A DNA stretch of 42,793 nucleotides from Condylostoma magnum (GCA_920105805.1 CAKKTI010000134.1:5259-48051), one strand, 5' to 3'. Positions 22,120-33,805 are shown, numbered from the stretch's first letter. Notes: generated from the sequence alone by a model not told the origin. Numbers and translations are program-made.

Positions 22120-25100
22120 CTAATTATATGGGTTCTTAAGCATTGTAATGACTCGAATCTCATTGTTATAGTTGGTTTTGAATTTTGTAAGGAAGTTGAT
22201 TGATAGGAGAAATGATGTGAGAGATAGAATTGACATGAGTAGTTGGTATTGAAAGGAGTTTCAGGTTACATCATCTAAAGTGTCTAGGAATTATTACTCG
22301 TAAAGCTCTGTGGAATGATTAATACAGTTGAATAAACTTTGCTATTGTTTCAGTACATAGTTTAATTTGGTTTTGGAGAACAGAATGAAAGAGCTGTGCT
22401 TTATTAAATCAGAGAATTCAATTATAGCAGCATTAAGTCCATAGTGGTTTATATTATCTTATGTGCATTGTGAGAACATTATTTCTATTTGCTCGCTTTA
22501 TTATGTAAGCTAATTTAAGTTTAATATTAGATTATGTTGTACTTGCTTGAATTAGTTTATTTACCTCATAAGTATTTCATTTGTATCATAAGCAAACTAT
22601 TAGCTAGGGATTATCTCATGAATACTATATTAAGTATCTATTAGTTGATGCTCTATCAACCAAAAAAGAGATAAATCAGATATTAATTCTCTATAACTAG
22701 CCTAGTTTATAGTTTGAGAACTGTTATCAATAATTTTATCTATTGAATCCATCTTATTTTATTAAATCAAAGTCCCACCTATTATCTAGATAGCAAGTAA
22801 CGCTGAAAAGGTAAGTATAAAGGCTTTCATGAATTTATTCATAGTATATTTGTTTATTGCTTTACTTTTCTTAGTTTATTAGTGTTCGTAGTTTGGGTTA
22901 TCTTAATTCATGGGAAATCTAAAGCTTTCCTAATTCAAAATCTTATTATATCATTCTTTCCGGCTTTTATTCAAGGAGAATATACCTTTTATCACAATTA
23001 ACAATACAATAAGAATAATCCCATTTGATGATATTATAGATACATATAAGTACACATCTAAAAAGCTTTTGATGCTAATTTAGGCATATTCAATACACAA
23101 TGAAATTAAGTCTTCTATGGCTTATAGGGCTTTATCTGGAGAATTATAATAAACAAATCTTATTGCTTCACTATCAGATTCTTGATGATTATGTGCTATG
23201 AGTTATTATACATTTCAAGATAGTTTTCAATAGTAGTCTATTATGCTAATCCTCTCCAGCTTATACTCTTATTGTATTGGAGTAGAAACTATGCATTATT
23301 ACTGCTTAAGAAAATCTTTAAGAGGACTTGAATTAATTTACTGTACTAGATCTGTAAGTTCATATGCAGTTTCTTCAAACTGCTATTAACTTTCTTTCAA
23401 GCATATTTGTATTGCTTGAATGTCCATGATCTGGTATTCTGTTTAATAAAGCAATAAAGATTTTGTACAAATTGCAGATTTACCTAGATAGTACCTTGCT
23501 AGGCCTAATTTGTTCATTTCTTCAATTAAAGTAATTAATTAAGACTCTGTGCTTTAAAGAAAATAATATTAGGCAAATATAATCAGACAGGGTAATGAAA
23601 ATAGGACCAGAGTAATAATATAAAGGACTCTTAAAGTTCTTGCAGTATTTATCATGTTTTATTCTCTTGTATATGCTCTTTGAGTAGATGAATAAGTTTC
23701 TAATTAGGAATTGGTTTATAAGTTATAATGCTTCGTTTAACCATGTTCCTCTTATTATTTATTGTTCTATGGTTTATGTCGTTTAATTTCTTTTTTATAT
23801 CATCTTTTATCTACTATTACTATTAAGTCTAAATAAGTAAATTTTCCAAACAGTTTTCTTTTTACTTTCAAAGTTTATAGTTTATTATTCTCTATTAGTT
23901 GAATATTATTATTCAGGCTATCTTAACTCCATTCTTTTAATTATTACGAGTTTTTTATATTCTCAAAAGATTTACTCTGTTTATGTATTACATGATTTAA
24001 TATTTCCTTTTGAACACTTGAAATGACTCCGAATTACTTATATTTGTAATCTTTTTTTATTTTGACCAATGCATAGATTTGCCCTGATCTATAATCTGTT
24101 AGAATCTCTATAGAAATTAATACAAATATAAGATAATTTTCCCTACTTTAAATCAATAATCTTTATTCTTAGTCTAAGTTCGCTAAATGCAGTTTTAAAA
24201 GGGATTTTCAATTTTAGAACGGTCATACACTAGATTTTAACTCCTCATAGATTATATCTTAAAACTTCTTACCTATTAAGTCTTTTTAGTTGAACTTCAA
24301 CAACTATGAGTTCTAAGTGAATACTATTCTATTAAAATTGTTTCTGCATAAATCTACTAAAATTTGTGCTTATTTATTTCTATTTGTAGCTTAAACGTAT
24401 CAAAGATTTTATATATCGAAACTTGCTATTAATTTTAATGCATTTTCTACTTTTAACTGTAATTCATAATCACACTGCTTGGCATTTAAAATTTGCTTTA
24501 TGATTCAGGCTGTCTTATTAACTTCTTTAATAAATTGATTAGAAATAGCTTGCATACTTTTAACTTAATTTTCCTTATCTTAAACTAAATTTTCTAATTT
24601 ATCGAATAGCATCTTTATTCTTTTTGTTTGAGTTTTTAATTTAATAGATAAGTGATATAAATCTATATAATAATAACTACTTTATTATTCATTACCTTAA
24701 AGTCGCTTTAGTTCCTAGATAGCAAATTAAAGATCTATTTATTATTGCATATTAAGCTTTAACTATTAAATAATATGAATGCACTTCTATGTTTCTTTTA
24801 TTTATCCACTTTTAATAAATGATCTTAGTGATATAAATACTTTATCATATGCTTCTTATTATTATGATCTATTATCTACATTGATTTCTTTGATATAATT
24901 TAGAGATTAACTGACCCTTGAAATTTTATTACTATAACTTTGGTTTTAATAAACTACAGCTAGGTAAGCTATAGGAAATATGACGAATAAGAAAGGAATT
25001 ATAACTAATTTCAGATCATCAAATATAAAGAAGCTAAAAAGTCCTAAAACTCCGAATGTGAGTAGAATAACTCCCTTTATAGTCTAAAAAGTGTTAAATT

Positions 25101-25899
25101 TGTTATTTTAGAATAATTAAAATGTCATTTAAAAGTATAGTATCAGTAGTCCAGTTAATGATAAACCCATTAAGTTTAAATATAAGTGATTAATCTTATT
25201 AGCAACAACTACAAAACAACTTAGTAAAGGATATGTAATAGTTGACCATATAAATCTATTATAATTCTATACAGAAATAAAGCTATCATAGTATAGTAAA
25301 GTTGGAGTCTATACTGTATACATATAAAATTTAGATATCTATATAAGCAAAGTTGCTGAAACAATAATCATTATTTTAGTTTCTAATTCTTATGTGTAAA
25401 TATAGAAAATCAGGCTATTTAAAATAGGCTAGATATAGACTTTGTGCATCAAATAATTCATTAAATTACTTTTTCTGTTCGCCATTTAAATCAGTCTTTG
25501 CTTTCTGTTTAAATCTTGATTTATCTTTCCAATGTTTCAGAACGCATAAATTATGCAGATAAGGAAGTCTATGAGTAGGCCGATTACATTAAGAACGCAT
25601 ATTGTAAGAATAGTATTATCGAGATCTATACCTAAATTCATTATCATATATATTGGCGATGTTGCCAAAAATACGTAGTTTATAGCTTAATCAATCGCAT
25701 AGTTATCAAACTTATAAACCTGTCATGGGTTTATCAATACCAGTAACTAGCAAGTTTATAATAATAGTATGACTTCTGTCAAATTTAAGGCTCCTTTTTT
25801 TAGTTCTAGCTAATACTATTTCTGTTCTTTGTAAAATCGAGATATTGCTTTAAAGAACTTCTTTAGTTTTTCTTCCATTGCACTATAAGATTGATCCAT
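22120..25899 (-). CDS. Large multipass PAS-domain membrane protein (tmcB-like candidate)
   Basis: A single uninterrupted frame of about 1259 residues under the reassigned code. The N-terminal 330 residues have several membrane helices (LTEVILLLQTCQLLVLI, TICVLNVIGLLIDFLICIIY, VILLTFGVLGLFSFFIF). A helical, tetratricopeptide-like linker follows (SLRSFIKSGQIKETQKCIHI). Residues about 500-615 look like a PAS fold: NRIVFTQNSQLLKFNQKDLI, then GKKFQDIIYEE. Then come two similar modules, each with a membrane helix, about 180 helical residues and a second helix: about 757-975 and 1022-1240. This layout recalls the tmcB-type PAS proteins abundant in ciliates; that identity is from memory of the family. 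It is probably a sensory membrane protein. An in-frame upstream ATG (25965) could add 22 residues. The stop is TAG (22122-22120). Confidence 0.75.
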
Positions 25900-25965
25900 T
25901 TAAAGGAAATTATTTTTTAAAAGTAAAATTGGTAGAAGAAAGCCTTTGTTATTCGAAATTTGCAT

Positions 25966-26361
25966 GATGATAGAAAATAATTTAAGTAGTCAAGTTGTAC
26001 AAAATCAACAACATTAAATGGCTTAATTATTTCCATTGCACATTCGCTTTAGTATTAATGAAGCTCATATAATTTTATGAGCAGTGTCTCAGCTTAATAA
26101 ACTGTAAAAAATACGAAAAAAATGGAATTGAAAAGGTTATTAAAAAAACTAACATAGAATAATAATTTTACATTCTATAAATTCAAGCATTTAATCCTAG
26201 TAAACTCATCTTTGAAATAAAGCTTATTTACAAGGATTGATTATATGTTATTTTTATAGATATTCTATTATATTCTCTTAATGGATTAAACTCAAATATA
26301 ATCACAATTCTAGGGTATTCTTCAAATACAAAATTAATCAACATTTAAAATTCTATTAAAT
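25966..26361. other. Intergenic/5' region between divergent genes, one small hairpin
   Basis: AT-rich stretch between the divergent PAS-protein gene (start 25899, or 25965 if the upstream Met is used) and the gene at 26362. The only structure I see is a perfect 7-bp inverted repeat at 26063-26082. No other gene is supported. Confidence 0.4.
26063..26082. repeat. Short inverted repeat (7-bp stem, 6-nt loop)
   Basis: GCTCATA and TATGAGC flank the loop TAATTT. The element lies between two divergent genes. It could be chance in AT-rich DNA or a protein-binding palindrome; nothing favours either. Confidence 0.4.
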
Positions 26362-27480
26362 ATGAGTGAGTTAAATATCTAAGGAGAAAATTTAGGGTAA
26401 AGTATTATTACACAGAGATAGAAGCAGAAGAAGACTTAAGTCTATAATCGATTTGATATAAATAAGCTAACACATCCAAATTTGGATAGAAATGAAAAAT
26501 TTACTTACCTAAAATCCTTACTCAATCAATACTATGAAGAAACTTAAAACCCGAATAGAAAGCCACTCTTACTCATAAAATACTCAAAATAGTGAAAAAA
26601 GGTGTTATTTCAATCACTTGCTACTTTATTAAATGAAATTGTTTATACTAGAAACGAAGAAACATAACTGAGATTAGTTATTAAAGTTTTCAACTGATAC
26701 TAGAACAAAACTTAGAACAAAAGATTAAACCCAGATTAAAATGCAAAGATAGTTGTATAATAGCCTCCTTAAACTAGTAAATTAGAGTCAAATTCTCCAG
26801 ATGCAGAAAAATTATAAAACACTTAAATTTTAATAATCCCTGAAGGCCCCAAATTAATAGGAAGAAGAAAACCACTTCCAGCAAAGGTCTAAAAGCTCAC
26901 AATTTGAAACTCTGTTGGTAATAGCCCGGAACAAGAAGACAGGATAAGCTAGAGATACTTTAACTCAAGGTAGAGAGAAATTAAAGAAATAAATGAAACG
27001 TAGTATTAAGTTGATTATTTAAAAAAGTGAGAATTTCAAAAAGCAAGATAGTACGAAGTTCTTCATTCTAAAATTGACAGAAATATGCTGAAATTTAAAC
27101 ATAGGAAATCTAATAGTGTTACTGAAAACTATCCATGCTAAGTTATAAACTTTTAGAAAAGACTTAGTGATTTGGGGTAACAGGTTAAGTTACCATTAAA
27201 ACTTAAAAAGATTCGATAGATTAATAGAGATAAACTTGGAGTAGATGCTCAATCAAGAAAAGGAATGAAATTTATTGCAAGGGGATTATCAGCCCATAGT
27301 CAGTGTAATAGATAAAATAGAAGTATTGACTGAGGATCAATGTATTTCTAAGAAGCATAAAAATCAGATATTTATAAAGATTTGGTTAATGTGAAATCAA
27401 GATTATCACAAAGAGGAGTAAATTGTTCAATGAATATACTGAAGGATGGATTAGTATCGCCGAAAAGGTTGTATTTGTAG
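26362..27480 (+). CDS. Unknown basic protein
   Basis: About 372 residues from ATG 26362. Residues about 45-120 look folded and helical (FTYLKSLLNQYYEE, WKKVLFQSLATLLNEIVYTR, LRLVIKVFNWYQNK). The rest is basic and Ser/Asn-rich with short motifs such as IIPEGPKLIGRRKPLPA. No known domain is recognised. The stop TAG 27478-27480 follows 40 codons with one CAA Gln and no reassigned codon; a TGA two codons later is the fallback. Neighbours give no hint of function: a divergent PAS sensor upstream and a convergent HAD phosphatase downstream. Confidence 0.6.
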
Positions 27481-27680
27481 GTTTGATATAATAGTTAATA
27501 GATATTTTGTATACAATCGTTTTACTCTATAATACTAATATTAAACTGTTAGCTAACTCTTAATCAACAATAACTCACATACAACTTAAAACTAATATAT
27601 TAAATTTACCAATAAGACAACATTTTAAAAACAATAAACCAAATTAACTAACCACTTTGAGAATTTTTTCTATATAAAAC

Positions 27681-28649
27681 TTACCTCTCAAGCCTGATAG
27701 TTAAATTCCTCCCAGCAGTGCAAATTTTTTCGAATTTTTCAGTAACAAGTTCAAGTTACTTCACTAATTCCTCAGGATTAGGGCAATCTCTGAACTTGAT
27801 TGTCTTAATACACGCATTCTAATATTAACTGATTAAAACTTACTTAGCTAGTGTATGCGCAGCATCAATTTCAATCAACGAGTCTCCCATGCATACCAGA
27901 TTAGTAATGGTCCCAGTATCAAACTACTTAGTCATTTCTAAAAACGTCTGTACTTTCCACTAGTGATAGTTCCCAGGATACAGATGTTCATACTCACTCC
28001 TCGCTGAAATGATAGTAACGTTTTCTAATACTGGAACTACCCTTTAAATCCACAAACTTGAAGAATACTCAACCCATCCCTTCATGGCATTTGTAATAAT
28101 GTAAGTATGCCCTAATCTAGTAGCCAAAGTGAGCAGATTGTACACAGCATCCTCTAGCTTACTTAGCTGTGCTTTTACTGTTTTACTCGTAATGTTCATA
28201 CTATCTTCTCTCTAGTTGATAAAACTAGTGCATAAGAGGGTATCATCTCAGTCAAAAATGATGATTGACTGGGAAGTAGGAGGACGTTGGCTTGGAGGGA
28301 GCCAGTATCCCATTTTAGACATTTTTTAGAGGAATTGGCGACGAATTTCATCATTGGTCTTGGCTTATACGAAGTTTAGCTGGTATTGATCATTAGCTGC
28401 CATAGGCTCAACGCTTAGATTTTGAGAGTCCTGTTCTTCCTCCGGCTGAGGCCCCAGTCACTAAGGAGGCTTGAAATCTTATACTGTGTAATTCCTGTAT
28501 CTTTGGAGGATGTTGGCTGCTGGGCCGACACCTACTCTTGTTAAGTAATTTCGTCTTATATCGCGCTAGTCGTCCTGGGCTTCTTCTAAATCGTCGGCTT
28601 AGTTATTAGAATTTTCTTCGGGAAGCTGAGTTGATTGCTTAGGACCCAT
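27681..28649 (-). CDS. HAD-superfamily phosphatase-like protein
   Basis: 322 residues from ATG 28649. After a disordered N-terminus of about 125 residues, the HAD core begins with SIIIFDWDDTLLCTSF (motif I, DxD). Motif II is YIITNA, and VCMGDSLIEIDAAH serves as the acidic motif IV. The C-terminus has ACIKTIKFRDCPNPEELVKQ. This form is widespread in ciliates and other protists; many members are phosphatases, but the substrate is unknown. A GTAAGT...ATTAG stretch of 25 nt inside the core resembles an intron, but removing it would shift the frame and lose the conserved IKTIKFR segment, so I read through it. The stop TAA (27683-27681) is 26 codons after the last reassigned codon. Confidence 0.82.
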
Positions 28650-28910
28650 TTTTATTTTAGAGCTGCTGATTGTGCTTCTAGAAAATAATTTAAGTCCTTT
28701 GTAGTTCCAGTTAAATGATTGAAGTTATTAATAAATTATATATACTCAGCTTGTTGAATAAGAGGTATATAGATTATTATACAGCAAGATGCCTTAATAA
28801 TATGAATAAGAAAATCAATGGAAAATATATTAGATATCTCAGCTGAAAATCACTCAATTTAGACCCTCAGCTTCACTTGATATCGAACAACTGATTCTAA
28901 CTCACTAACG

Positions 28911-29477
28911 TCAGCCCTTTTTCTGTACATTTAAATCTACTCCAACGTCTTTAAATGTTTTGGCTCCCCCTCCTCCAGATGAGAAGGCCCCATCCTTACT
29001 TGTAATAACTCTATGCTTGTTTTCCTTTATATCAAGTTTAGACTGCCTTAGCAACAAATCCCTATCAGCTTTATCCTTCCTAATCTTCTCTTCAATCTCT
29101 CTTTATCTTTCCCTCCTTGCCCTTTCTTACGGCGTCATCAATTACTCCTGTACTTCGATCTAAACCGCCTATAACATAATCAGTGCAATTTCTATATTTG
29201 ATACATCATCAGATGAGAAAGTAAGTTATTCTCCTTGTTCCTAGAAGTCTAAAAACTATAAGAAGCTCAGCATCCCATTACACCCCAACAGCCTGGTTTG
29301 AATAGTTTAATTTGTGACTCTTATAGACCGATACTTTGACTCCTCTGGATGGCCTTGTATATTGGTAAGCATACGGCTCAGGATCTAAAAGGCCGCATCG
29401 GTTGCTTACGGGCCATTATCAGCTAGCATTTGCTATAGCCTAGCATGCACTTATTCATCAAACCCTCCTTCTACCAT
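28911..29477 (-). CDS. PUB-domain protein
   Basis: 188 residues from ATG 29477. Residues about 25-110 match a PUB (PNGase/UBX-associated) domain: AAFQILSRMLTNIQGHPEES, then KYRSIRVTNQTIQTRLLGC and GMLSFLQFLDFQEQGEQLTF. PUB domains bind the C-terminal tail of the AAA ATPase p97/VCP, which links such proteins to ubiquitin-dependent protein turnover. A basic helical segment follows (RARRERQREIEEKIRKDKAD), then a Gly-rich FSSGGGGAKTF motif. The stop TGA (28913-28911) is the first possible terminator after about 50 codons; TAG follows two codons later. The first ATG lies 1 nt from the upstream gene's stop; Met17 would be an alternative start. Confidence 0.8.
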
Positions 29478-29478
29478 T

Positions 29479-30555
29479 TTAATAATTATTTAAAGGCTCC
29501 GGATTTCTCTGTTGTAAGTAGATTTGAGGGTTTTCTAGCTCAATTTTCCGCTCAAAGTCTTGATTAACTGCTTCTTGAACCCTTGAGTCAACTTTTCTGG
29601 CTTGTATGTTTACTCCTAGGTATATATCTATCAAAATTATTACAGAAAGTAGGCCGAAAATGATCATGATTGTTAGTATTATGTACCTGGGCACTATAAA
29701 GTTGTCTACTCTATCATCATCCTTTTCCTCCTCTTACTTGTGTGTAGGAGCAAAAGCGACTATAATAAAAGTGATTAAAGGTAGCAAAAGACCTATAAAG
29801 AAAAAAACAAGCCATATAGGAGTAGCCATCCCAATTATACATAAGATGACTCCTATAATAATAGCAATTATTACTAGAAAAACTCCAAGACCAACCCCAG
29901 CCACCTTTCCGTAGTTATCAGCTTCGATTTCCTCCTCCTCATCCTCTATTACATTTCCGTTTATATCTAGTCTAAGCTCAACGCTAAAAGTGATTTGATT
30001 AAAGATCCTACAGTCTCCATCATCAAATTAACAAGCTGATATATTACACTCTGTTTAACATACACCATCCCCTCTTTATTCCTGCACACATCCTGCCTGA
30101 GTGCACGCATCAACACAGTCCTGAAAATCATTGAAACATTCCTCAACGAGACATGCTTAGTTACAAATTCCATTATTCAGGTCAGAGTAATTACAGCCTT
30201 CTACACAAGGCTCACAGTCTTCACCGTCCCATTGACAATCTTAATTCAAACATGATTGATCACATGTTCCGTCGTTTATCATTGTCAGAAAGCAGTTTTC
30301 TGAGCAAGTATCACAGTCACCACCGTCATTGTTGCAGTCTTATGTTAGACAGCCAGGCTAGCATATTCCATCTCCAATGAACTAAGTAAGGCATTCTAAT
30401 GCGCATTTTTCATCATCACAATCTGTTCCGTCAAAATTACACTAAGTATTAAAGCATGCAATATCACATACATTGTTATTCAAATCTGCTGCTTCACAAC
30501 CGGCTGAACACTAGGCTTATACTAAAGGTTATAAAAGAATTATAATTACAAACAT
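29479..30555 (-). CDS. Notch-type LNR repeat membrane protein
   Basis: 358 residues. It starts with a signal peptide (MFVIIILLQPLVQAQC). Residues about 15-195 hold about six LNR-like repeats with regular Cys spacing, each ending in a Cys plus Asp/Gly pattern: CNFDGTDCDD, CNNDGGDCDTC, CQWDGEDCEPC and CQFDDGDCRIF. In animals LNR modules bind calcium and control Notch cleavage; in ciliates they occur on surface proteins. Three membrane helices follow (VGLGVFLVIIAIIIGVILCI, WLVFFFIGLLLPLITFIIV, YIILTIMIIFGLLSVIILI), then a cytosolic tail of about 55 residues. Its ATG is 2 nt after the FN3K stop, and its own stop (29481-29479) is 1 nt before the PUB ATG. The last 75 or so codons use only CAA/CAG for Gln. 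Confidence 0.85.
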
Positions 30556-30557
30556 TT

Positions 30558-31424
30558 TTAAATAGTAGTGTTAATAATAGAGTTAATTAAAGATTGGGAC
30601 TGAGATTCATATCCAGAGCCAAATATATTAAAGTGGTTGAGTAAGTGATAAAGATTGTAGATTTCTTTTCTAATTGAGAAGCCGTCAGGTATCGGAAAAG
30701 TTTCATTGTAGCCTGCATAGAAATCATTGGAGAATCCTCCAAAGAGCTCAGTGAACGCAATATCAGCTTCTCTGTCTCCGTAGTAAGCAGCAGGGTCGTA
30801 TATAATTGGTAATCCGTCCTATGTAAAACTTGCATTTCCCCCCCACAAATCCCCATGCAGCAAAGATGGTTTAGGATTATGACTTGATAACACCTCATCA
30901 ATCTTTTCCAGCAATCTTTCACTTCTATTGAATTTCTTTCCCTTTGACTGTGCTAAATTTAACTGAAACCCAATACGGTACTCAATAAAAAAGTCTTTTC
31001 AAGAATCACTTCATACATTAGGCTGAACAGAGGCCCCAATGGTATTTTACCTATGCCAGCCAAACTACTAGCTTCCTTCGTATTGATGAAATTAAGCTAA
31101 TTACTGTCCCATTAATCTATAATCCCCTTATCTAGAAAAATCAATTCATTCCATTACAATAAAACTACTTCCATTTCCTTATCCTACAACATAAGGACTA
31201 GGCACCTTTATAGCCTATGCATTTTACATTTACTACAACCCTTCATACTCAGTTTCCAGCACTCATAGATTATCCACAGTATGTGTCTTTACAAAATAAT
31301 TCTACCCCATTCCTTGTATCTTATAAGCCTAAGTGCCCCCACTCCCACTAATCCTTTGATAATTCTCAACTTTAAAACTGCAACCAATAACCTAAATCAA
31401 CGCTTTTTCTATACTTTCCCACAT
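30558..31424 (-). CDS. FN3K: Fructosamine-3-kinase-family protein
   Basis: 288 residues from ATG 31424. Whole-length match to the fructosamine kinase family: N-terminal RISGSGGTQAYKIQG (ATP site), FIVMEWIDFSRQGDYRLMGQ, catalytic loop PSLLHGDLWGGNASF, metal-binding segment IIYDPAAYYGDREADIAFTE, then LFGGFSNDFYAGYNETFP and YNLYHLLNHFNIFGSGY. Members phosphorylate sugar adducts on lysines, the first step in removing glycation, and share the protein-kinase fold. The frame has no possible terminator between the conserved C-terminus and TAA (30560-30558), which lies 2 nt upstream of the next gene's signal-peptide Met. Confidence 0.93.
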
Positions 31425-31434
31425 TTTAATACTA

Positions 31435-32262
31435 TTAACCTAACAACAACAGAAGAGTGATACCCCAGGTCAAAATCCTTCCAAACTCTTCATCCTCTCC
31501 ACTATAGAACTTCACGATTCTTTCCCCTCTAGATTAAACTGCTCTATTATTTCCGTTTCCATCAGCAAAGTTTTAATTATCACTCCAATAATCGTTAACT
31601 AGATCCAATTGTTCTTAACTGATCTGCATAATTTACCTCCAGACCACCCAATTGTATCCCTCATCACATGGATAGTAGGTTAACGAGCCTTCATACATAA
31701 AGTAATTGCCAAGTATTTCAATATTATCAAAAGCATCCATTAAGTCGATTTCATACTCATCCCGCATTCCCTGTAGCATATCATGAGCAAACCCACTGGC
31801 TTGAAAAGCAACTTCGAAGCATACAGAAACAACTACTCTATCGTTCATATCCTCATTGTTATGGTGGAAAATCTGAACTTCCATATCACAGCGATTTCCG
31901 TCCAAAAGGTGCTCTGAGGGAGCCCTTACATCGAAATGCGTAGCTCTGTATAAAACCTCAGTATCATCCTTCTTATGCACTAACAAATCCCCTAGCTCAC
32001 CTGTAAATCTATAGGTACTGTTGACATACTCGGCTTTTAAAGTTTGCTTTTTGTAGTCTAGTTCTAGTTCTTGATAGTCATCATCATCTTCAGTAATTGT
32101 AACAGACTCAGACGTTACTAGACTTAGCGGAGATTGATTATCACCTGTATAGCAAGCTCCGCCCCATTCAGCTCCGGAAGAAAGATAGCTTTAACAGTAC
32201 ACACTCGTAAGGAGTAATGAAAGTAATACCATTTTAAGTGTTAGTGAAACTGCCATAGTCAT
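31435..32262 (-). CDS. Alpha-type carbonic anhydrase lacking all three zinc histidines
   Basis: 275 residues with a signal peptide (MVLLSLLLTSVYC after Met1/Met3). Alpha-CA signatures are present: GDNQSPLSL, then ATHFDVRAPSEHLLDG, CDMEVQIFHHN and the C-terminal YEGSLTYYPCDEGYNWVVW. In an ungapped alignment to the consensus QFHFHAPSEH and MEAHLVH, the zinc ligands His94, His96 and His119 correspond to Asp111, Arg113 and Gln130. Catalysis by the usual zinc mechanism is therefore unlikely; in animals, CA-related proteins have lost ligands and act as binding proteins. The hydrophobic tail (ILTWGITLLLLLG) suggests a membrane or GPI anchor. The stop TAA (31437-31435) is 10 nt before the FN3K ATG. 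Confidence 0.85.
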
Positions 32263-32341
32263 GTATATTTAACTAATGCGTGCATAATGGATAGTCATAG
32301 GTACTGTTTTTACTATATATGACAAAAACTTATTATAATCA

Positions 32342-33805
32342 CTAAAATGGCCTAGCTTCCCTCAATCGCTGAACTTCCTCCATACCCTTTCTTTTCTCCT
32401 CCTCAATCATTCTTTAGTACTCGATTTCTGCCAGTTACGCCGCTCTTCTCTCATTCATCTCCTCCTACTGCTTCATTCTATTGATTTAATCCTTCTCTGA
32501 AATCTAGTACAACAAATCATACTGATGCTGTCTTTTATTCAAAGCTTTTGCTGCTCTTCTTTACTTATCCAGTTCATTTGCTCTCTTCAAGGCTTCCTCA
32601 ATAGCTTATTTCTCCTGCAAACTTTTCAATCTTTCTTACTCCTTTATAGCATCCTGCTCATCCAGTGCTCGAGCTCTTGAGTTATACACATCTTCCATTA
32701 ATCTTATCCTAGCGGCTTCCTGTGCATTCCATAAATCATCTGCTCTTTACTACTGTCTTAGTCTCTCAGCCTCAGCGAACTCCTCAATTCTCTTTTCCAA
32801 CTCATCAGCTTAATTTGTCCTAAACGTCAAATTCTTCCTCAGGTTAACTGCCTCTTCCCTTTATCTCAGCCTTTCTTATATCTCAGCCTCCTCTTACTGT
32901 CTCTCCCGCTCTAAAATCTCACCTAAAATTCTCTTATCAAGCTCCTTTTCCTCTAATTCCTACTACTTCTTCAACTACTCTGTAAAACCATTGTGAGCCA
33001 TAATCTCCTGATTCATTTATCTTAGCATCTAATTTCTCCTTTCCTTCTCTTCCTCCTCACGCTACATGTCCTATTCCCAGTTCTAACTCAGCATTTACTT
33101 CTCCTAGTCCCTCTTTTACTACTCTTATGTCCTCAACTACTCTCTCAGGTCTCTTTGCCAGTCCAAATAAGTCATCCTAGCATTTACCATATCCTCTTTT
33201 CTCTTCAATGCTTCTATTTCTTACTTTAACTTAAACTCACCGTCCCTTCTGATAAGTTCATCGTATATTTTATTCTCAAATCTCAGTGCTTCCTCCTTCT
33301 TCCTCTTTTCCTCCATCTGCTGCTCCTACGACAATTTAGTCTTCAATGCTTCAATTTTAGCCTCTTCCAGTCTCAGCTCATCGGCCTGCTACTTCTTTCT
33401 CTAGTCCAGCCTCTCATGTACATATCTCTCCCTCTCCTGCAGTCTAGCCTACTTCAACTCAGCTAGTCTCTCCGCCATCTTCGCCCTTACATCCTCTGGG
33501 GTCTCTTATCTCTGCAAGTACTCTATTTTATACTGCTCGTCCTCAGATGCTAGTAGAAATGCCAGCTTATTACGACGGTTATTAAGCTGTTCTTAATGAA
33601 TTTCTCTCAATTGACCCACTCTCCGCTAAACTTAACTCTTTTATATATATTTGTCAGTACGATTCTCCCAGTCTGCCTAGTGACGAAGCTTGGAATCTAA
33701 TACGACATGAGAACTCATAGAATTCACCAATGCTTCTCTGTCCCGACGTTGCTTTATCATCAAGTCTATATTAGTTGTAGCTTTGGCCTGTATTTAACTT
33801 ACCAT
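32342..33805 (-). CDS. CFAP53: CFAP53 (CCDC11)-like ciliary coiled-coil protein
   Basis: 487 residues, almost entirely charged helix (trichohyalin-plectin-homology type). Diagnostic segments match the CFAP53 family: NRRNKLAFLLASEDEQYKIE, then ETPEDVRAKMAERLAELK, ERYVHERLDQRKKQQADELR and a C-terminal AEIEYQRMIEEEKRKGMEE. CFAP53 is a microtubule inner protein of the ciliary axoneme and also associates with centriolar satellites. ATG 33805 is followed at once by 15 nt (GTAAGTTAAATACAG) that could be an in-frame intron. Keeping or removing it leaves the frame intact. The stop TAG (32344-32342) comes 23 codons after the last reassigned codon, with a CAG Gln in that window. Confidence 0.8.
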
